Positions 50,491 through 58,955 of a DNA stretch of 64,000 nt are shown piece by piece. The notes beneath the pieces were generated by a model. It did not search any database. It saw only the letters and a program-made list of their open reading frames with translations, and was not told where the DNA came from. Each line of letters starts with the position of its first letter. Positions within the stretch are counted from its first letter, which is position 1. The position numbers and the translations under genes were made by a program. This DNA is from Oscillospiraceae bacterium (lineage in GTDB: Bacteria > Bacillota_A > Clostridia > Oscillospirales > Ruminococcaceae). The stretch spans positions 62,001 to 126,000 of the forward strand of contig SFDQ01000004.1 of assembly GCA_004558145.1 (NCBI GenBank), given 5' to 3'.

Positions 50491-51609
50491 TTACTTGAAG
50501 TAAGCGGCCTTGGCTTCCTCGACGGTCATGTAGGAAGAAACAGAGGTGGAATCGGGCAGATCGGCCACGGAGTCCAGCATCTCCTGCATGTTGTCGTAGG
50601 TCATGATCCACTGAGGATCATAGTAGATGGCGTTCTCGCCGGTCATCTTCTCGGGATCCAGCTCGTTGCCCTGACGGATGTTCAGAGCGATGGCCAGAGC
50701 GGTAGCACCGATTCCCGGAGGGTTCTCAACAACGATGAACGGGCAGACCAGCTCATCCTTGTTGATGTCGGCGATGCGGCGGATCCAGGCGATCTCCTCG
50801 GAAGAGGTGATGCAGCCGGGGTAATCGGCGCCGGCTTCCTCGATGGCGTCCATGATGCCGTTGGCGGCCTCTTCGTTGATGATGCCGTCATACTCCAGGC
50901 CGGAGGCCAGGATCTCGCTCATCAGCTGCTTGGACTCAACGTCGCTCCAGTTGTGAGCAACGCTCTTCACGATCTCGATGCCGGCGGCTTCCAGATCGGT
51001 GCTCCAGCGGGCGTGACGGATCTCGGTGGCGGAGTTGCCCTCGATGCCCTTGAACTCGATGACCTTGCCGCCCTCGCCGAGGGTCTCGATCACGAAGTCA
51101 GAAGCATTCTTGGCCCAGGCGTCCTGGTTCACGACCACGTTCAGGATCTTGTCGGAGTCGTAGATGCAGTCGGCGTTGACGTAGGTGATGCCAGCCTCAA
51201 CAGCCTTGTCGATGACCGCATCCAGGCCGGAGGCCGCGATGGGGTTCACGATGATGATGTCGTAGCCTTCGTTGATGGTCTGCTCGATCTGCTGGGTCTC
51301 CAGAGCAGGGTCATTGTTGGCCACGAAGCTGTTGTACTCGCTGATCAGGCCGTCGGCCTTGGCCAGTTCAACAGCCTCAGACATCTGGTCCTCGTACACG
51401 GCACGATAGGCGTTGCCCTCGATGACCGCGTTGTGCGAGGCCACTTTGTACCCGCCGGTGGAGCTGTCCCCGGTGGGCTCAGAGGCGGGGGTAGACGTGC
51501 TGGTCCCGCCGCTGCTGGGAGTGGAAGTGGAAGTACCGCTGTTGCCGCATGCGACGAACAGGGTGCTCACCAAAGCCACAGCCAAAAGTACGCTGAGAAC
51601 TTTTTTCAT
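50491..51609 (-). CDS. Sugar ABC transporter substrate-binding lipoprotein
   Basis: The 372-residue protein begins with a lipoprotein signal (lipobox FVAC, Cys21), a Ser/Thr/Gly-rich linker (about residues 22-52) and a type I periplasmic-binding fold. Landmarks are ETQQIEQTINEGYDIIIVNPIAASGLDAVIDKAVEAGI in pieces at about residues 103-140 and YDGIINEEAANGIMDAIEEAG around 240. It belongs to the ribose/galactose-type binding proteins. It is the first gene of the importer operon, with its own promoter and a long leader. The ligand is unknown. Confidence 0.93.
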   Translation of the reverse strand: MKKVLSVLLAVALVSTLFVACGNSGTSTSTPSSGGTSTSTPASEPTGDSSTGGYKVASHNAVIEGNAYRAVYEDQMSEAVELAKADGLISEYNSFVANNDPALETQQIEQTINEGYDIIIVNPIAASGLDAVIDKAVEAGITYVNADCIYDSDKILNVVVNQDAWAKNASDFVIETLGEGGKVIEFKGIEGNSATEIRHARWSTDLEAAGIEIVKSVAHNWSDVESKQLMSEILASGLEYDGIINEEAANGIMDAIEEAGADYPGCITSSEEIAWIRRIADINKDELVCPFIVVENPPGIGATALAIALNIRQGNELDPEKMTGENAIYYDPQWIMTYDNMQEMLDSVADLPDSTSVSSYMTVEEAKAAYFK

Positions 51610-51717
51610 GGGTTTTCCTCCTTAAAAAATTTATAATCCAGAAGGCGACTGCCGCCCCCTAAATTATCACGTTGATCCGCGGCCCGCCGGCCGCACTCCC
51701 CTCTCTAACGTGTTTTC

Positions 51718-51746
51718 ATTTTATCACATTTTCTTGCATTTCTCAA
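51718..51746 (-). promoter_or_regulatory. Promoter of the ABC importer operon
   Basis: On the minus strand TTGAGA (51741-51746) and TAAAAT (51718-51723) are 17 bp apart. The leader of about 100 nt contains a GCGGCC-N4-GGCCGC hairpin near 51680 and ends in AAGGAGG before the binding-protein start. Confidence 0.75.
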
Positions 51747-51767
51747 CAGAAAATATCAAATTTATGC

Positions 51768-51796
51768 AAAAAAACGGTTTCCAACCCGGTTTTTTG
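51768..51796 (-). terminator. Terminator of the Gld-like operon
   Basis: On the minus strand A6-rich sequence and CCGG pair with CCG and T7 around a GTTGGAAA loop immediately after the DUF4340 stop codon. The GC core is short, so efficiency is uncertain. Confidence 0.6.
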
Positions 51797-53233
51797 TCAC
51801 CATTCCACAGAAAAACTTTCACCATTGGAATAGGCGGCGCAGGCGTTCAAAAGCACATCCATGTAGTTCTGCCGCATGGAAGCCTCACAAACGCCGTTCA
51901 CCTCCACATACAGCCGCCGCTGGCCGGCATCATAGAAGTTCAGCACGTCGTCGGCCTTGTCTTCGTTGTGGTACTTGTAGCGGATGGTGAGCACAGGCTC
52001 GTCGGGCAGGGTGGGCTCTTCCGGCAGCAGCGCGCCGTCGGAGGCCGCCGAGGTGGTGAGATTGAACAGGGACGAGAACTGGCTGCTGTCCATGGGGTTG
52101 CCCTCGCCGTCGGTGACCACCAGCTCCTTGGCCGTTGCACCGCTCATATTATAGGTATATTCCGCGTCAGGCGAGGTTATGGTCAGTTGCGCCACGTCGG
52201 TGATGAAGGGCGAGACGAACCACCGCAGCACCACATCACTGTAGGTGATGTGCAGGAAATCCTGGTCCAGGATACGGTAGACGATGCCCTCGTCGTTCAC
52301 GGTGGCGATGTAGCCCTCGTCGTCCTGGCTCACCCGCAGGCAGTAGGGCACGACCGGGGCGTCGTCGCCGCCGTTTTTGTAGTCGAAGTCGATCTGGAGC
52401 CAGGGCTCGTCAAAGCCGTAGGCGGCCAGCTCCTCTTCGGTGCAGTTGTAGTCCACGATGCCCTCGGAGATCAGGCCGAACAGCTGTTCGGTGATGGTGC
52501 TCAGGGCGGTGGAACTGGCCTCATGCAGACCGGGCTCCACCACCAGATGGGTCAGTGCGCCGAAGCTGAGGCCGATGGTCTGCAGGTCCTCCCGCTCGGG
52601 CAGAACGGCCTTGAGCACGATGGGCGTTTCCAGGCTGGTGCCGGAGAAGGTGATGTCCTGCAGCTCGCTCAGGGGCGAGGAGGTCTCCTCGGGCGGGATG
52701 ATGATGAAGTCGATGTATTTTTCCGGTGCCATGGTGAAGCGGATGCTGCGGTTGCCCTTCATCAGAAGCACCGCATCGCCGCCCTCTTCCATGAAATAGC
52801 GGCCGGAATCCACCGGCTCCTCGGCGCCGATGAGCAGGCGGCGCTGGGCGCCGTCGGTGTAGGTGATGTCCACCACCGCCTCGGGCTCGGCCAGGCCGTA
52901 GTCCGCCAGTCGGCTCATGTCGTCGGTGACCTCGGTGAGGTACTGGATGCTGGACGCCTCGTCCAGCAGCATGTCCAGATACTCGGTGTTCACCAGAGCG
53001 TCGGGGATGTCGTAGATGTGCCAGTCCTCCCCTTCTTTGGTGACGGTGTAGGCTCCGTACTGGTTTTCCACCTCGACGGACTGCACCTCGGCGGGGGTGC
53101 GGGTCTCGAGGTAGAGGCCGTCATCGCCGGCATCCCCATCGGACTGGGGGGCGGTGAGCAGCAGCCACACCCCGGCGCCCAGCGCCACGGTGGCCACCAG
53201 CACGAAAACGAGCAGCTTGAGTGGTTTGGTCAT
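51797..53233 (-). CDS. DUF4340 domain-containing membrane-anchored protein
   Basis: The 478-residue protein has one N-terminal membrane helix (about residues 8-27) and a long extracytoplasmic region with DUF4340 features: VQSVEVENQYGAYTVTKEGEDWHI near residue 50 and repeats of LADYGLAEP and LAAYGFDEPWLQIDF. It overlaps the preceding Gld-type gene by one base (TAATG) and is last in a four-gene ABC module. Such proteins accompany GldF/GldG-type ABC systems in many Bacillota that do not glide. Function unknown. Confidence 0.87.
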   Translation of the reverse strand: MTKPLKLLVFVLVATVALGAGVWLLLTAPQSDGDAGDDGLYLETRTPAEVQSVEVENQYGAYTVTKEGEDWHIYDIPDALVNTEYLDMLLDEASSIQYLTEVTDDMSRLADYGLAEPEAVVDITYTDGAQRRLLIGAEEPVDSGRYFMEEGGDAVLLMKGNRSIRFTMAPEKYIDFIIIPPEETSSPLSELQDITFSGTSLETPIVLKAVLPEREDLQTIGLSFGALTHLVVEPGLHEASSTALSTITEQLFGLISEGIVDYNCTEEELAAYGFDEPWLQIDFDYKNGGDDAPVVPYCLRVSQDDEGYIATVNDEGIVYRILDQDFLHITYSDVVLRWFVSPFITDVAQLTITSPDAEYTYNMSGATAKELVVTDGEGNPMDSSQFSSLFNLTTSAASDGALLPEEPTLPDEPVLTIRYKYHNEDKADDVLNFYDAGQRRLYVEVNGVCEASMRQNYMDVLLNACAAYSNGESFSVEW

Positions 53234-54693
53234 TATTTATGCCTCCTGCACAGCCAGACGATAGCGCCCAGCGCCAGCGTGACCAGCGGCACGACGATCA
53301 CGAACAGGTTGCCCAGCGTGTCCGCCTGGGCCTGGGTGATGTTCAGGGCGTTGCCGGCGATGGTCTTGGGGGTCACGGCGATGGTGTCGGTGCGCTCGCA
53401 CAGGCTGTTGAGCACGCTGGTGAGGTAGCCGGCGTTGGCGAAGGAGTTGTTGTTGAGCACATAGCTCGCCAGCATCTCCACCGAGCCGCTGACCAGCACG
53501 TTGGAGCTGGCCTTGACCACGCTGGCGTTCTGGCTGTCGTACACCCGGTAGGAGCACTGCACCAGCGCGGGCATGGGCCCGGTGCGGGTGGCGTCGTCGG
53601 AGGTGAAGCCTTCGCCCGCGTCAGAGGGACGCACGCCGGAAGAGGAACCGAACTCCAGCAGGGTGTCGGTGTAGTAGTTCTCCTGCTGGGTGAAGAGGAT
53701 CTCCAGCGGGCGGCTGACCGGCACCAGCATGGGCACCTCAGTGTCCACCATGGCGGCGTAGGTCTCGTTCACATAGTCCGCGATGGCGTAGAAGGGCTGG
53801 GTGGAGTACACCCGGTTGGGGTCGGTCTCAAACACGAGGCCGTCGCCCACCGCCACGCCCCACTCGGCCAGGAAGGCCTCCAGGTTGGGCAGGGCCGCCT
53901 GCTCGGGGCTGGCACAGTACAGCAGGGTGCGGCCGTATTCGCCGTCGTTTTTCAGGAACGCGTCCAGAATCTCGATCTCTTCGGGGGACAGGTCGGTGGT
54001 GGGCGCCAGCAGGGCGATGACCTGGGTGTCCTCCGAGAGGGTGCCGGTGAGGAGGTTGACCTCCTCCACATTATAATTGTTGGTGGTGAGCAGGTTGGTG
54101 AAGGCGGAGGCGGAGGTCTCGCCGTGGCCGGTCACCACTGCCACGCCGGGGATGGTGTCGCTGGTGACATAGAGCACCGCGCTGAGGATGGCTTCCTCCG
54201 CCCGGGAGGAGGCGATGGCCAGATTGCCGTAGGAATCGTAGGTATAGTTGAACAGTTCCTCGGTCTTGACCTGACGGTCCTTGCCGCAGCCGGAGACGAT
54301 CACGTCGCCCTGCTTGAGGGTCATGTCCGGGTATTTGGCGGCGAAGGTGGGGTCGGATACATAGTCCACATAGACCAGATCGATGACGTCGGAGTTCTTT
54401 TCGAACTGGCGCATGATCTCGCTGGCCTGGGCGTTGTAGGTGGAGTTGTTCTCGAACACGTCCTCGGTGGCCAGCACCTGGATGGTCACCTGATCGTCCA
54501 GGTCTTTAATGTAAGAGATGGTCTCGTCGCTCAGGCCGAAGAGGCCGTCGCTGGTGAGGTCGATGGTGAGGGGATACCGCTCGGCCAGCGTGCCCGCGGC
54601 GATGTTCACCAAAATCACGATCACGAGGGCCAGCGCACCTGCCAGCAGGTAGACACTCTGCACGCCCGTTTTCCGGTTGAAGATCTTTTTCAC
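53233..54693 (-). CDS. GldG-like ABC-associated protein
   Basis: The 486-residue protein has a membrane helix at about residues 15-36, a large extracytoplasmic domain and a C-terminal helix (about 458-480) ending in CRRHK. The opening LTIDLTSDGLFGLSDETISYIKDL and GVAVVTGHGETSASAFTNLL around residue 180 are typical of GldG/DUF4350-like (IFT52-type) auxiliary proteins of ABC-2 systems. It sits 11 bp after the permease gene. It probably forms a stalk-like complex with permease and DUF4340 protein. Confidence 0.87.
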   Translation of the reverse strand: MKKIFNRKTGVQSVYLLAGALALVIVILVNIAAGTLAERYPLTIDLTSDGLFGLSDETISYIKDLDDQVTIQVLATEDVFENNSTYNAQASEIMRQFEKNSDVIDLVYVDYVSDPTFAAKYPDMTLKQGDVIVSGCGKDRQVKTEELFNYTYDSYGNLAIASSRAEEAILSAVLYVTSDTIPGVAVVTGHGETSASAFTNLLTTNNYNVEEVNLLTGTLSEDTQVIALLAPTTDLSPEEIEILDAFLKNDGEYGRTLLYCASPEQAALPNLEAFLAEWGVAVGDGLVFETDPNRVYSTQPFYAIADYVNETYAAMVDTEVPMLVPVSRPLEILFTQQENYYTDTLLEFGSSSGVRPSDAGEGFTSDDATRTGPMPALVQCSYRVYDSQNASVVKASSNVLVSGSVEMLASYVLNNNSFANAGYLTSVLNSLCERTDTIAVTPKTIAGNALNITQAQADTLGNLFVIVVPLVTLALGAIVWLCRRHK

Positions 54694-54704
54694 GCCGCAC
54701 CTCC

Positions 54705-55409
54705 TTATGCGATCCTGCGTTTTTCAAAGGCGCAGCAGGTAAAGAACACGAACAGAGCGGTGATGCTGAGATAGAAGATCACGTCGGAGAAATCGAAGAT
54801 GCCCAGCGTGAAGTTCTGGTAGTGGGTCTGGAAGGACAGGTCCGACACAAAACCCGCCAGCACCGAGTTGCTGATCATGCTGGCCAGCGAGTCCAGCAGC
54901 ATGAGGAAGAAGCCCACGCAGAAACCGCCGATGGCCGCGATGATCTGGTTCTCGGTCAGGGCGGAGATGAACATGCCCACCGAGATGAGGGCCATGCCCA
55001 GCAGCAGCAGGCCGAGGAAGTGGCCGATGACGACGCTCCACTCCACCGCGGCGAAGGTGGAGAGCACCACCGCCTGGATCAGGGTGATGCTCAGCGCCGC
55101 CAGATAGACGATCACGGCGGCCAGCATCTTGCCCATCACGATGGACAGGGTGGACACCGGCGCCATCATCAGCAGCTGGTCGGTGTGGGCGCGCCGGTCC
55201 TCGCTCATCAGGCGCATGGTCAGGATGGGGATGAGGAACAGCGTCACGGTGAACATGATGCTGAACAGCGAGCGCATGTCCGTGGAGTTGGAGTAGAGGT
55301 TATAGTTAAAGAAGAAGAAACCCGCGAACAGATAATAAACGGCCAGGAACACATAGCCCAGCGGGGTGTCGAAATAGGCGTTGGTCTCCCGTTTGAGGAT
55401 GGCTCTCAT
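54705..55409 (-). CDS. ABC-2 type permease (GldF-like)
   Basis: The 234-residue protein has six hydrophobic helices. It begins MRAILKRETNAYFDTPLGYVFLAVY and contains LTMRLMSEDRRAHTDQLLMMAPVS (about residues 61-84), the loop signature of GldF/NosY-type ABC-2 permeases. It overlaps the ATPase gene by 4 bp. Together with the ATPase, GldG-like and DUF4340 proteins it forms a complete module. Confidence 0.9.
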   Translation of the reverse strand: MRAILKRETNAYFDTPLGYVFLAVYYLFAGFFFFNYNLYSNSTDMRSLFSIMFTVTLFLIPILTMRLMSEDRRAHTDQLLMMAPVSTLSIVMGKMLAAVIVYLAALSITLIQAVVLSTFAAVEWSVVIGHFLGLLLLGMALISVGMFISALTENQIIAAIGGFCVGFFLMLLDSLASMISNSVLAGFVSDLSFQTHYQNFTLGIFDFSDVIFYLSITALFVFFTCCAFEKRRIA

Positions 55410-56407
55410 TCTTCCGCCGCCTCCTCTCCTTCAGTCTGGGGCGCGGCCTGCGCGTCCTCTTCGGCCTGGGGCGCGGCCTGCACGCCCACCAGACGGAGGA
55501 ACACATCCTCCAGGGTGACGTGGGCGCTGCGGGTGCCCAGCAGGGGCAGATGGGCCTCGCTGAGGACGTTGAACACGTCCCGGCGGATGTCGGCGTTTTC
55601 GTGGCCCTGGATGCGGTATTCGTACACGCCGGGCTCCGACAGGCCCAGCCGCTCGACGCTCTCCACGCTGGGGGCGCTGCGCAGGGCTTCCAGCACCTGC
55701 TCCGGCTCGCCTTCGACCAGCGCCACGCAGCTGTTCTTGCTCTGCATGGTGCCCTCCAGATTGCTGGGGGTGTCGTCGGCCACCAGCCGGCCCTCGTTCA
55801 GCACGATGACCCGCTCGCAGACCGCCTGGATCTCCGAGAGGATGTGGGAGGACAGAATGACTGTGTGCTCTTTGCCCACCTGTTCGATGAGGGTGCGGAT
55901 CTCGATGATCTGGGTGGGGTCCAGGCCAACGGTGGGCTCGTCCAGGATCAGCACGGCGGGTTCGCCCAGCAGGGCGGCGGCAAGGCCGACACGCTGGCGA
56001 TAGCCCTTGGAAAGGTTTTTGATGATCCGGCTGCGCACATGGGCGATGCCGGCCTTTTCACACACCTGCCCCAAAGCCCCCCGACGGTCGCCCCGAAGGC
56101 CTTTGAGTTCATAGACGAAGGAGAGGAAGTCCTCCACCTTCATGTCCACATACAGCGGCGGGATCTCGGGCAGATAGCCGATCTTTTTCTTGGCGGCCAG
56201 AGGATTCTTGACGATGTCCACCCCGTCGATGGTCACGGTGCCGCTGGTGGCGGCAAGGCACCCGGCGATGATGTTCATGGTGGTGGACTTTCCGGCGCCG
56301 TTCAGGCCCAGAAGGCCCAGCACCTGGCCGCGCGGAACGGAAAAGCTCACATCGTTCAGCGCCATTTTGGCGCCGTATTGTTTTGTGAGGTGCTGCACTT
56401 CGATCAT
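55406..56407 (-). CDS. ABC transporter ATP-binding protein (GldA-like)
   Basis: The 333-residue ATPase has Walker A GLNGAGKSTTMNI (about residues 35-47), the signature LSKGYRQRVGLAAALLG, Walker B VLILDEPTVGLDP and ILSSHILSE. A C-terminal domain follows, and the last 30 or so residues are an acidic Ala/Glu tail. It is first gene of the four-gene module; only a hairpin, and no clear promoter, separates it from the isomerase-like gene upstream. Confidence 0.92.
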   Translation of the reverse strand: MIEVQHLTKQYGAKMALNDVSFSVPRGQVLGLLGLNGAGKSTTMNIIAGCLAATSGTVTIDGVDIVKNPLAAKKKIGYLPEIPPLYVDMKVEDFLSFVYELKGLRGDRRGALGQVCEKAGIAHVRSRIIKNLSKGYRQRVGLAAALLGEPAVLILDEPTVGLDPTQIIEIRTLIEQVGKEHTVILSSHILSEIQAVCERVIVLNEGRLVADDTPSNLEGTMQSKNSCVALVEGEPEQVLEALRSAPSVESVERLGLSEPGVYEYRIQGHENADIRRDVFNVLSEAHLPLLGTRSAHVTLEDVFLRLVGVQAAPQAEEDAQAAPQTEGEEAAEE

Positions 56408-56443
56408 GCGCTGCGCCTCCTTTCAGAAATGGATTCAGGGGCC

Positions 56444-56473
56444 GCCCGCGCGCCGCGAAAACGGCGCGCGGGC
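56444..56473. repeat. Strong hairpin upstream of the Gld-like operon
   Basis: The 12-bp perfect stem GCCCGCGCGCCG / CGGCGCGCGGGC has a CGAAAA loop and no T tract. It separates the isomerase-like gene from the ABC ATPase gene and could be a weak terminator or a message stabiliser. Confidence 0.65.
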
Positions 56474-56507
56474 GCTCCTGTTTCAAATGTCAGATGCGGG
56501 GTCGCGC

Positions 56508-57422
56508 TCAGACGAACTGGCGCATGTAGCGGTAGCTCTGCTCGATGCCGCTCTTCACGTCCTCCAGGCTGCCCTCGAAGGCGCGGTCCTCCACCTCGAT
56601 GCAGGCGGGGCCGGCGTAGCGGATGTCGTTCAGCGCGGAGCAGAAGGCGCCGAAGTCCACGCCGCCCAGGCCGGGCAGCTTGGGAGAATGCCACAGGGCG
56701 GGATGGGCAAAGCGGCCGTACTCGTTGACCTTGTCCTGGTCGATCTTGATGTCCTTGAAGTGGACATGGAAGATGCGGTCCTTGAACTCATACAGGGGCT
56801 TGACGTAGTCGGCGCCCAGCAGGTAGGGATGGCTGGGGTCGTAGTTCAGGCCCAGGTTCTGGGTGGGGATGAGCTCGAACATCTTGCGCCAGATGTAGGG
56901 AGTGGAGGCCAGGTTGTTGCCGCCGGGCCACTCGTCCTGGGTGTAGTACATGGGGCAGTTCTCGATGCCGATCTTGACGCCCTTCTCCTCGGCGTGGCGC
57001 ACGATGGGGGTCCAGACCTTGACGTACTTCTCCAGGTTCTCTTCCACCGACTTGGTCTTGTCCTTGCCGATGAAGGTGGTGACCATGTTCACGCCCATGG
57101 CGGCGGAAGCGTCGATGAGCTTCATGATGTAGTCGATGGCCACCTGAGCGGCTTCCTCGTTGCCGTCCAGGGGGTTGGGGTAGTAAGCCAGGGAGCTGAT
57201 GGCCACGCCCTTGGAGGCAGCGTAGTCGGTGTAGTACTTCATCTTCTCCTCGGTGAGGGTCTCCAGGTCGATGTGGGTCACGCCCGCATAGCGCCGGGCA
57301 GCCTTGCCCTTGGGCCAGCAGCAGACCTCCACGCACTCAAACCCCACGCTCGCGGCATAGTCGATCAGTTCCTCGAAGGTCAGGGTGGGCAGGATCGCAG
57401 AAACAACGCCAAGCTTCATCAT
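56508..57422 (-). CDS. Sugar phosphate isomerase/epimerase family protein (third pair)
   Basis: The 304-residue TIM barrel shows the metal-ligand pattern VKIGIENCPMYY (Glu near residue 155), LNYDPSHPYLLG (Asp, His), IFHVHFKDIKID (His, Asp) and PACIEVEDRAFEGS (Glu). This is the set used by xylose-isomerase-like epimerases and by keto-glycoside lyases. ATG 57422, the first of two adjacent ATG codons, follows GGAGGAACACTCAT. It is 100 bp downstream of its partner oxidoreductase; a GC-rich hairpin lies in that gap. Confidence 0.87.
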   Translation of the reverse strand: MMKLGVVSAILPTLTFEELIDYAASVGFECVEVCCWPKGKAARRYAGVTHIDLETLTEEKMKYYTDYAASKGVAISSLAYYPNPLDGNEEAAQVAIDYIMKLIDASAAMGVNMVTTFIGKDKTKSVEENLEKYVKVWTPIVRHAEEKGVKIGIENCPMYYTQDEWPGGNNLASTPYIWRKMFELIPTQNLGLNYDPSHPYLLGADYVKPLYEFKDRIFHVHFKDIKIDQDKVNEYGRFAHPALWHSPKLPGLGGVDFGAFCSALNDIRYAGPACIEVEDRAFEGSLEDVKSGIEQSYRYMRQFV

Positions 57423-57522
57423 ATGAGTGTTCCTCCTTCAATGGCGCGCAGCATGCGGCGCGCGTTTTCTGCCCCGGCCGCCCGCAGGCCGCGCACGGGG
57501 CGTGTTCCAAACGCTTCGGACC

Positions 57523-58659
57523 TCAGGCCAGGCTCACCCAGCGGCGTTCGCGGGCGCTCTCCACGATCTTCTCGCACAGGACCATCTCGCGCAGGCCGTC
57601 GTCAAAGGTGGCGTAGTCTTCGGGCTTGCCGCCGGCGATGGCGGCGTAGATCTTCTTGAAGTTCTGCTTGAAGGTGTCGGGGAAGCCTTCCACATGGCCG
57701 CCCGGATAGCTGATGACGCCCTTGGTGCCGTCGTCCAGGATGGAGGGGTCCTTCACCAGCTCGCCGTTGTCCCGCTCGCGGCGTCCGATCCACAGGGCGT
57801 TGGAGTTCTCGGAATCCCAGTGCAGGGCGCAGCGGGAGCCCGCCACCGACACGATCATCTGATTCTTGCGGCCGGCGAACACCTGGCTGATGTTGCAGGA
57901 GACGCAGGCGCCGTTCTCCATGTGGAACAGAACGGTGGCATAGTCCTCGGTTGTGATGGGCACCTCTTCATAATCTTCGGGGCGCAGGGCCATGCCGGAG
58001 TAGGTGGCGATCTCCTTGGTGGGCTTTTTGCGGGTCTTGTGGAAGATGGCGAAGTCCGCCAGGACCTCCACCGCCCGCAGGCCGGTGATGTACTCCACCA
58101 GGTCGATCCAGTGGGAGCCGATGTCCGCGAAGGCGCGGGAGGCGCCGGTGAACTCGGGCTCCAGGCGCCAGCTGTAGTCGGTGTCCAGGAACAGCCAGTC
58201 CTGCAGGTAGCCGCCGTGGACGGTGTAGATGTCGCCCACCTCGCCGCTGCGCACCATCTGGCGCATCTGATAGGCCATGGGGTAGAAGCGGCAGTTGAAG
58301 TTCATGGCGTTCACAAGGCCCTTTTCCTTGGCGTAGGCCCGCAGTTTTTCGGCCTCTTCCACGGTGCAGGTCATGGGCTTTTCGCACACCACGTTCACGC
58401 CCCGCTCCATGGCGTACATGGCGATTTCGTAATGGGTGCTGTTGGGGGTGCAGATATGAACGCAGTCCAGCTGCTCGTTGTCGATCATATCCTTGTAGTT
58501 GGTGTACGCATGGGGAACATACAGCGCGTCGGCCTTTTCCTGCGCGCCGGCTTCGTCCGCCAGGGCCACCACTTCCACGTTGCCCAGACGCCGCAGCTGC
58601 TCGATGTGCACCGCGCCGATGAACCCGACGCCCACTACGCCAGCCTTCAGTTGTTTCAT
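57523..58659 (-). CDS. Gfo/Idh/MocA family oxidoreductase (third pair)
   Basis: The 378-residue protein has the Rossmann start AGVVGVGFIGAVHIEQL, CVHICTPNSTHYEIA, and VVCEKPMTCTVEEA (EKP) at about residues 93-106. The substrate domain includes SRAFADIGSHWIDLVEYI (about 180-197), with the D-x3-H pair typical of catalysis. It is first gene of a two-gene operon with the isomerase-like gene, behind a good promoter and a 16-bp palindrome. Confidence 0.92.
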   Translation of the reverse strand: MKQLKAGVVGVGFIGAVHIEQLRRLGNVEVVALADEAGAQEKADALYVPHAYTNYKDMIDNEQLDCVHICTPNSTHYEIAMYAMERGVNVVCEKPMTCTVEEAEKLRAYAKEKGLVNAMNFNCRFYPMAYQMRQMVRSGEVGDIYTVHGGYLQDWLFLDTDYSWRLEPEFTGASRAFADIGSHWIDLVEYITGLRAVEVLADFAIFHKTRKKPTKEIATYSGMALRPEDYEEVPITTEDYATVLFHMENGACVSCNISQVFAGRKNQMIVSVAGSRCALHWDSENSNALWIGRRERDNGELVKDPSILDDGTKGVISYPGGHVEGFPDTFKQNFKKIYAAIAGGKPEDYATFDDGLREMVLCEKIVESARERRWVSLA

Positions 58660-58793
58660 GTATATATTCTCCTTTCCGAATGGGGCTTTGCGCCCGCTGC
58701 ATCCATCTTTTGGGCCGTTTTTGCCCTTTCAGGGCGTCAAAAACAGGCAACTCGAACAGTTTATCCAGTGACCTTACAAATTCCTTGATACTA

Positions 58794-58853
58794 ATTATAC
58801 AATAACCGTGTGCAACGTCAACGCATTGTCGCCAAGTTTGTATCAAGATACAA
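58794..58853 (-). promoter_or_regulatory. Promoter and palindromic operator of the third oxidoreductase/isomerase pair
   Basis: On the minus strand TTGACG (58816-58821) and TATAAT (58794-58799) are 16 bp apart. TTGTATC-AA-GATACAA (58838-58853) is a perfect palindrome 16 bp upstream of the -35, and a related half-site TTGATAC (58785-58791) lies beyond the -10. The TTGTAT core resembles GntR- or LacI-type sites, but no regulator is adjacent. Confidence 0.75.
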
Positions 58854-58915
58854 GAGTGTTAAAAATCTTTTGTGCAACATCCCGTTTATTTGTGAAATCT
58901 TTTGCAAAAATTTGA

Positions 58916-58945
58916 AAAGCCTCTGCGCGGATGCGCAGAGGCTTT
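58916..58945 (-). terminator. Intrinsic terminator of manA
   Basis: The 13-bp stem AAAGCCTCTGCGC / GCGCAGAGGCTTT has a GGAT loop and continues on the minus strand into TTTTC. It starts just after the manA stop. Confidence 0.92.
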
Positions 58946-58955
58946 GGGAGAATAT

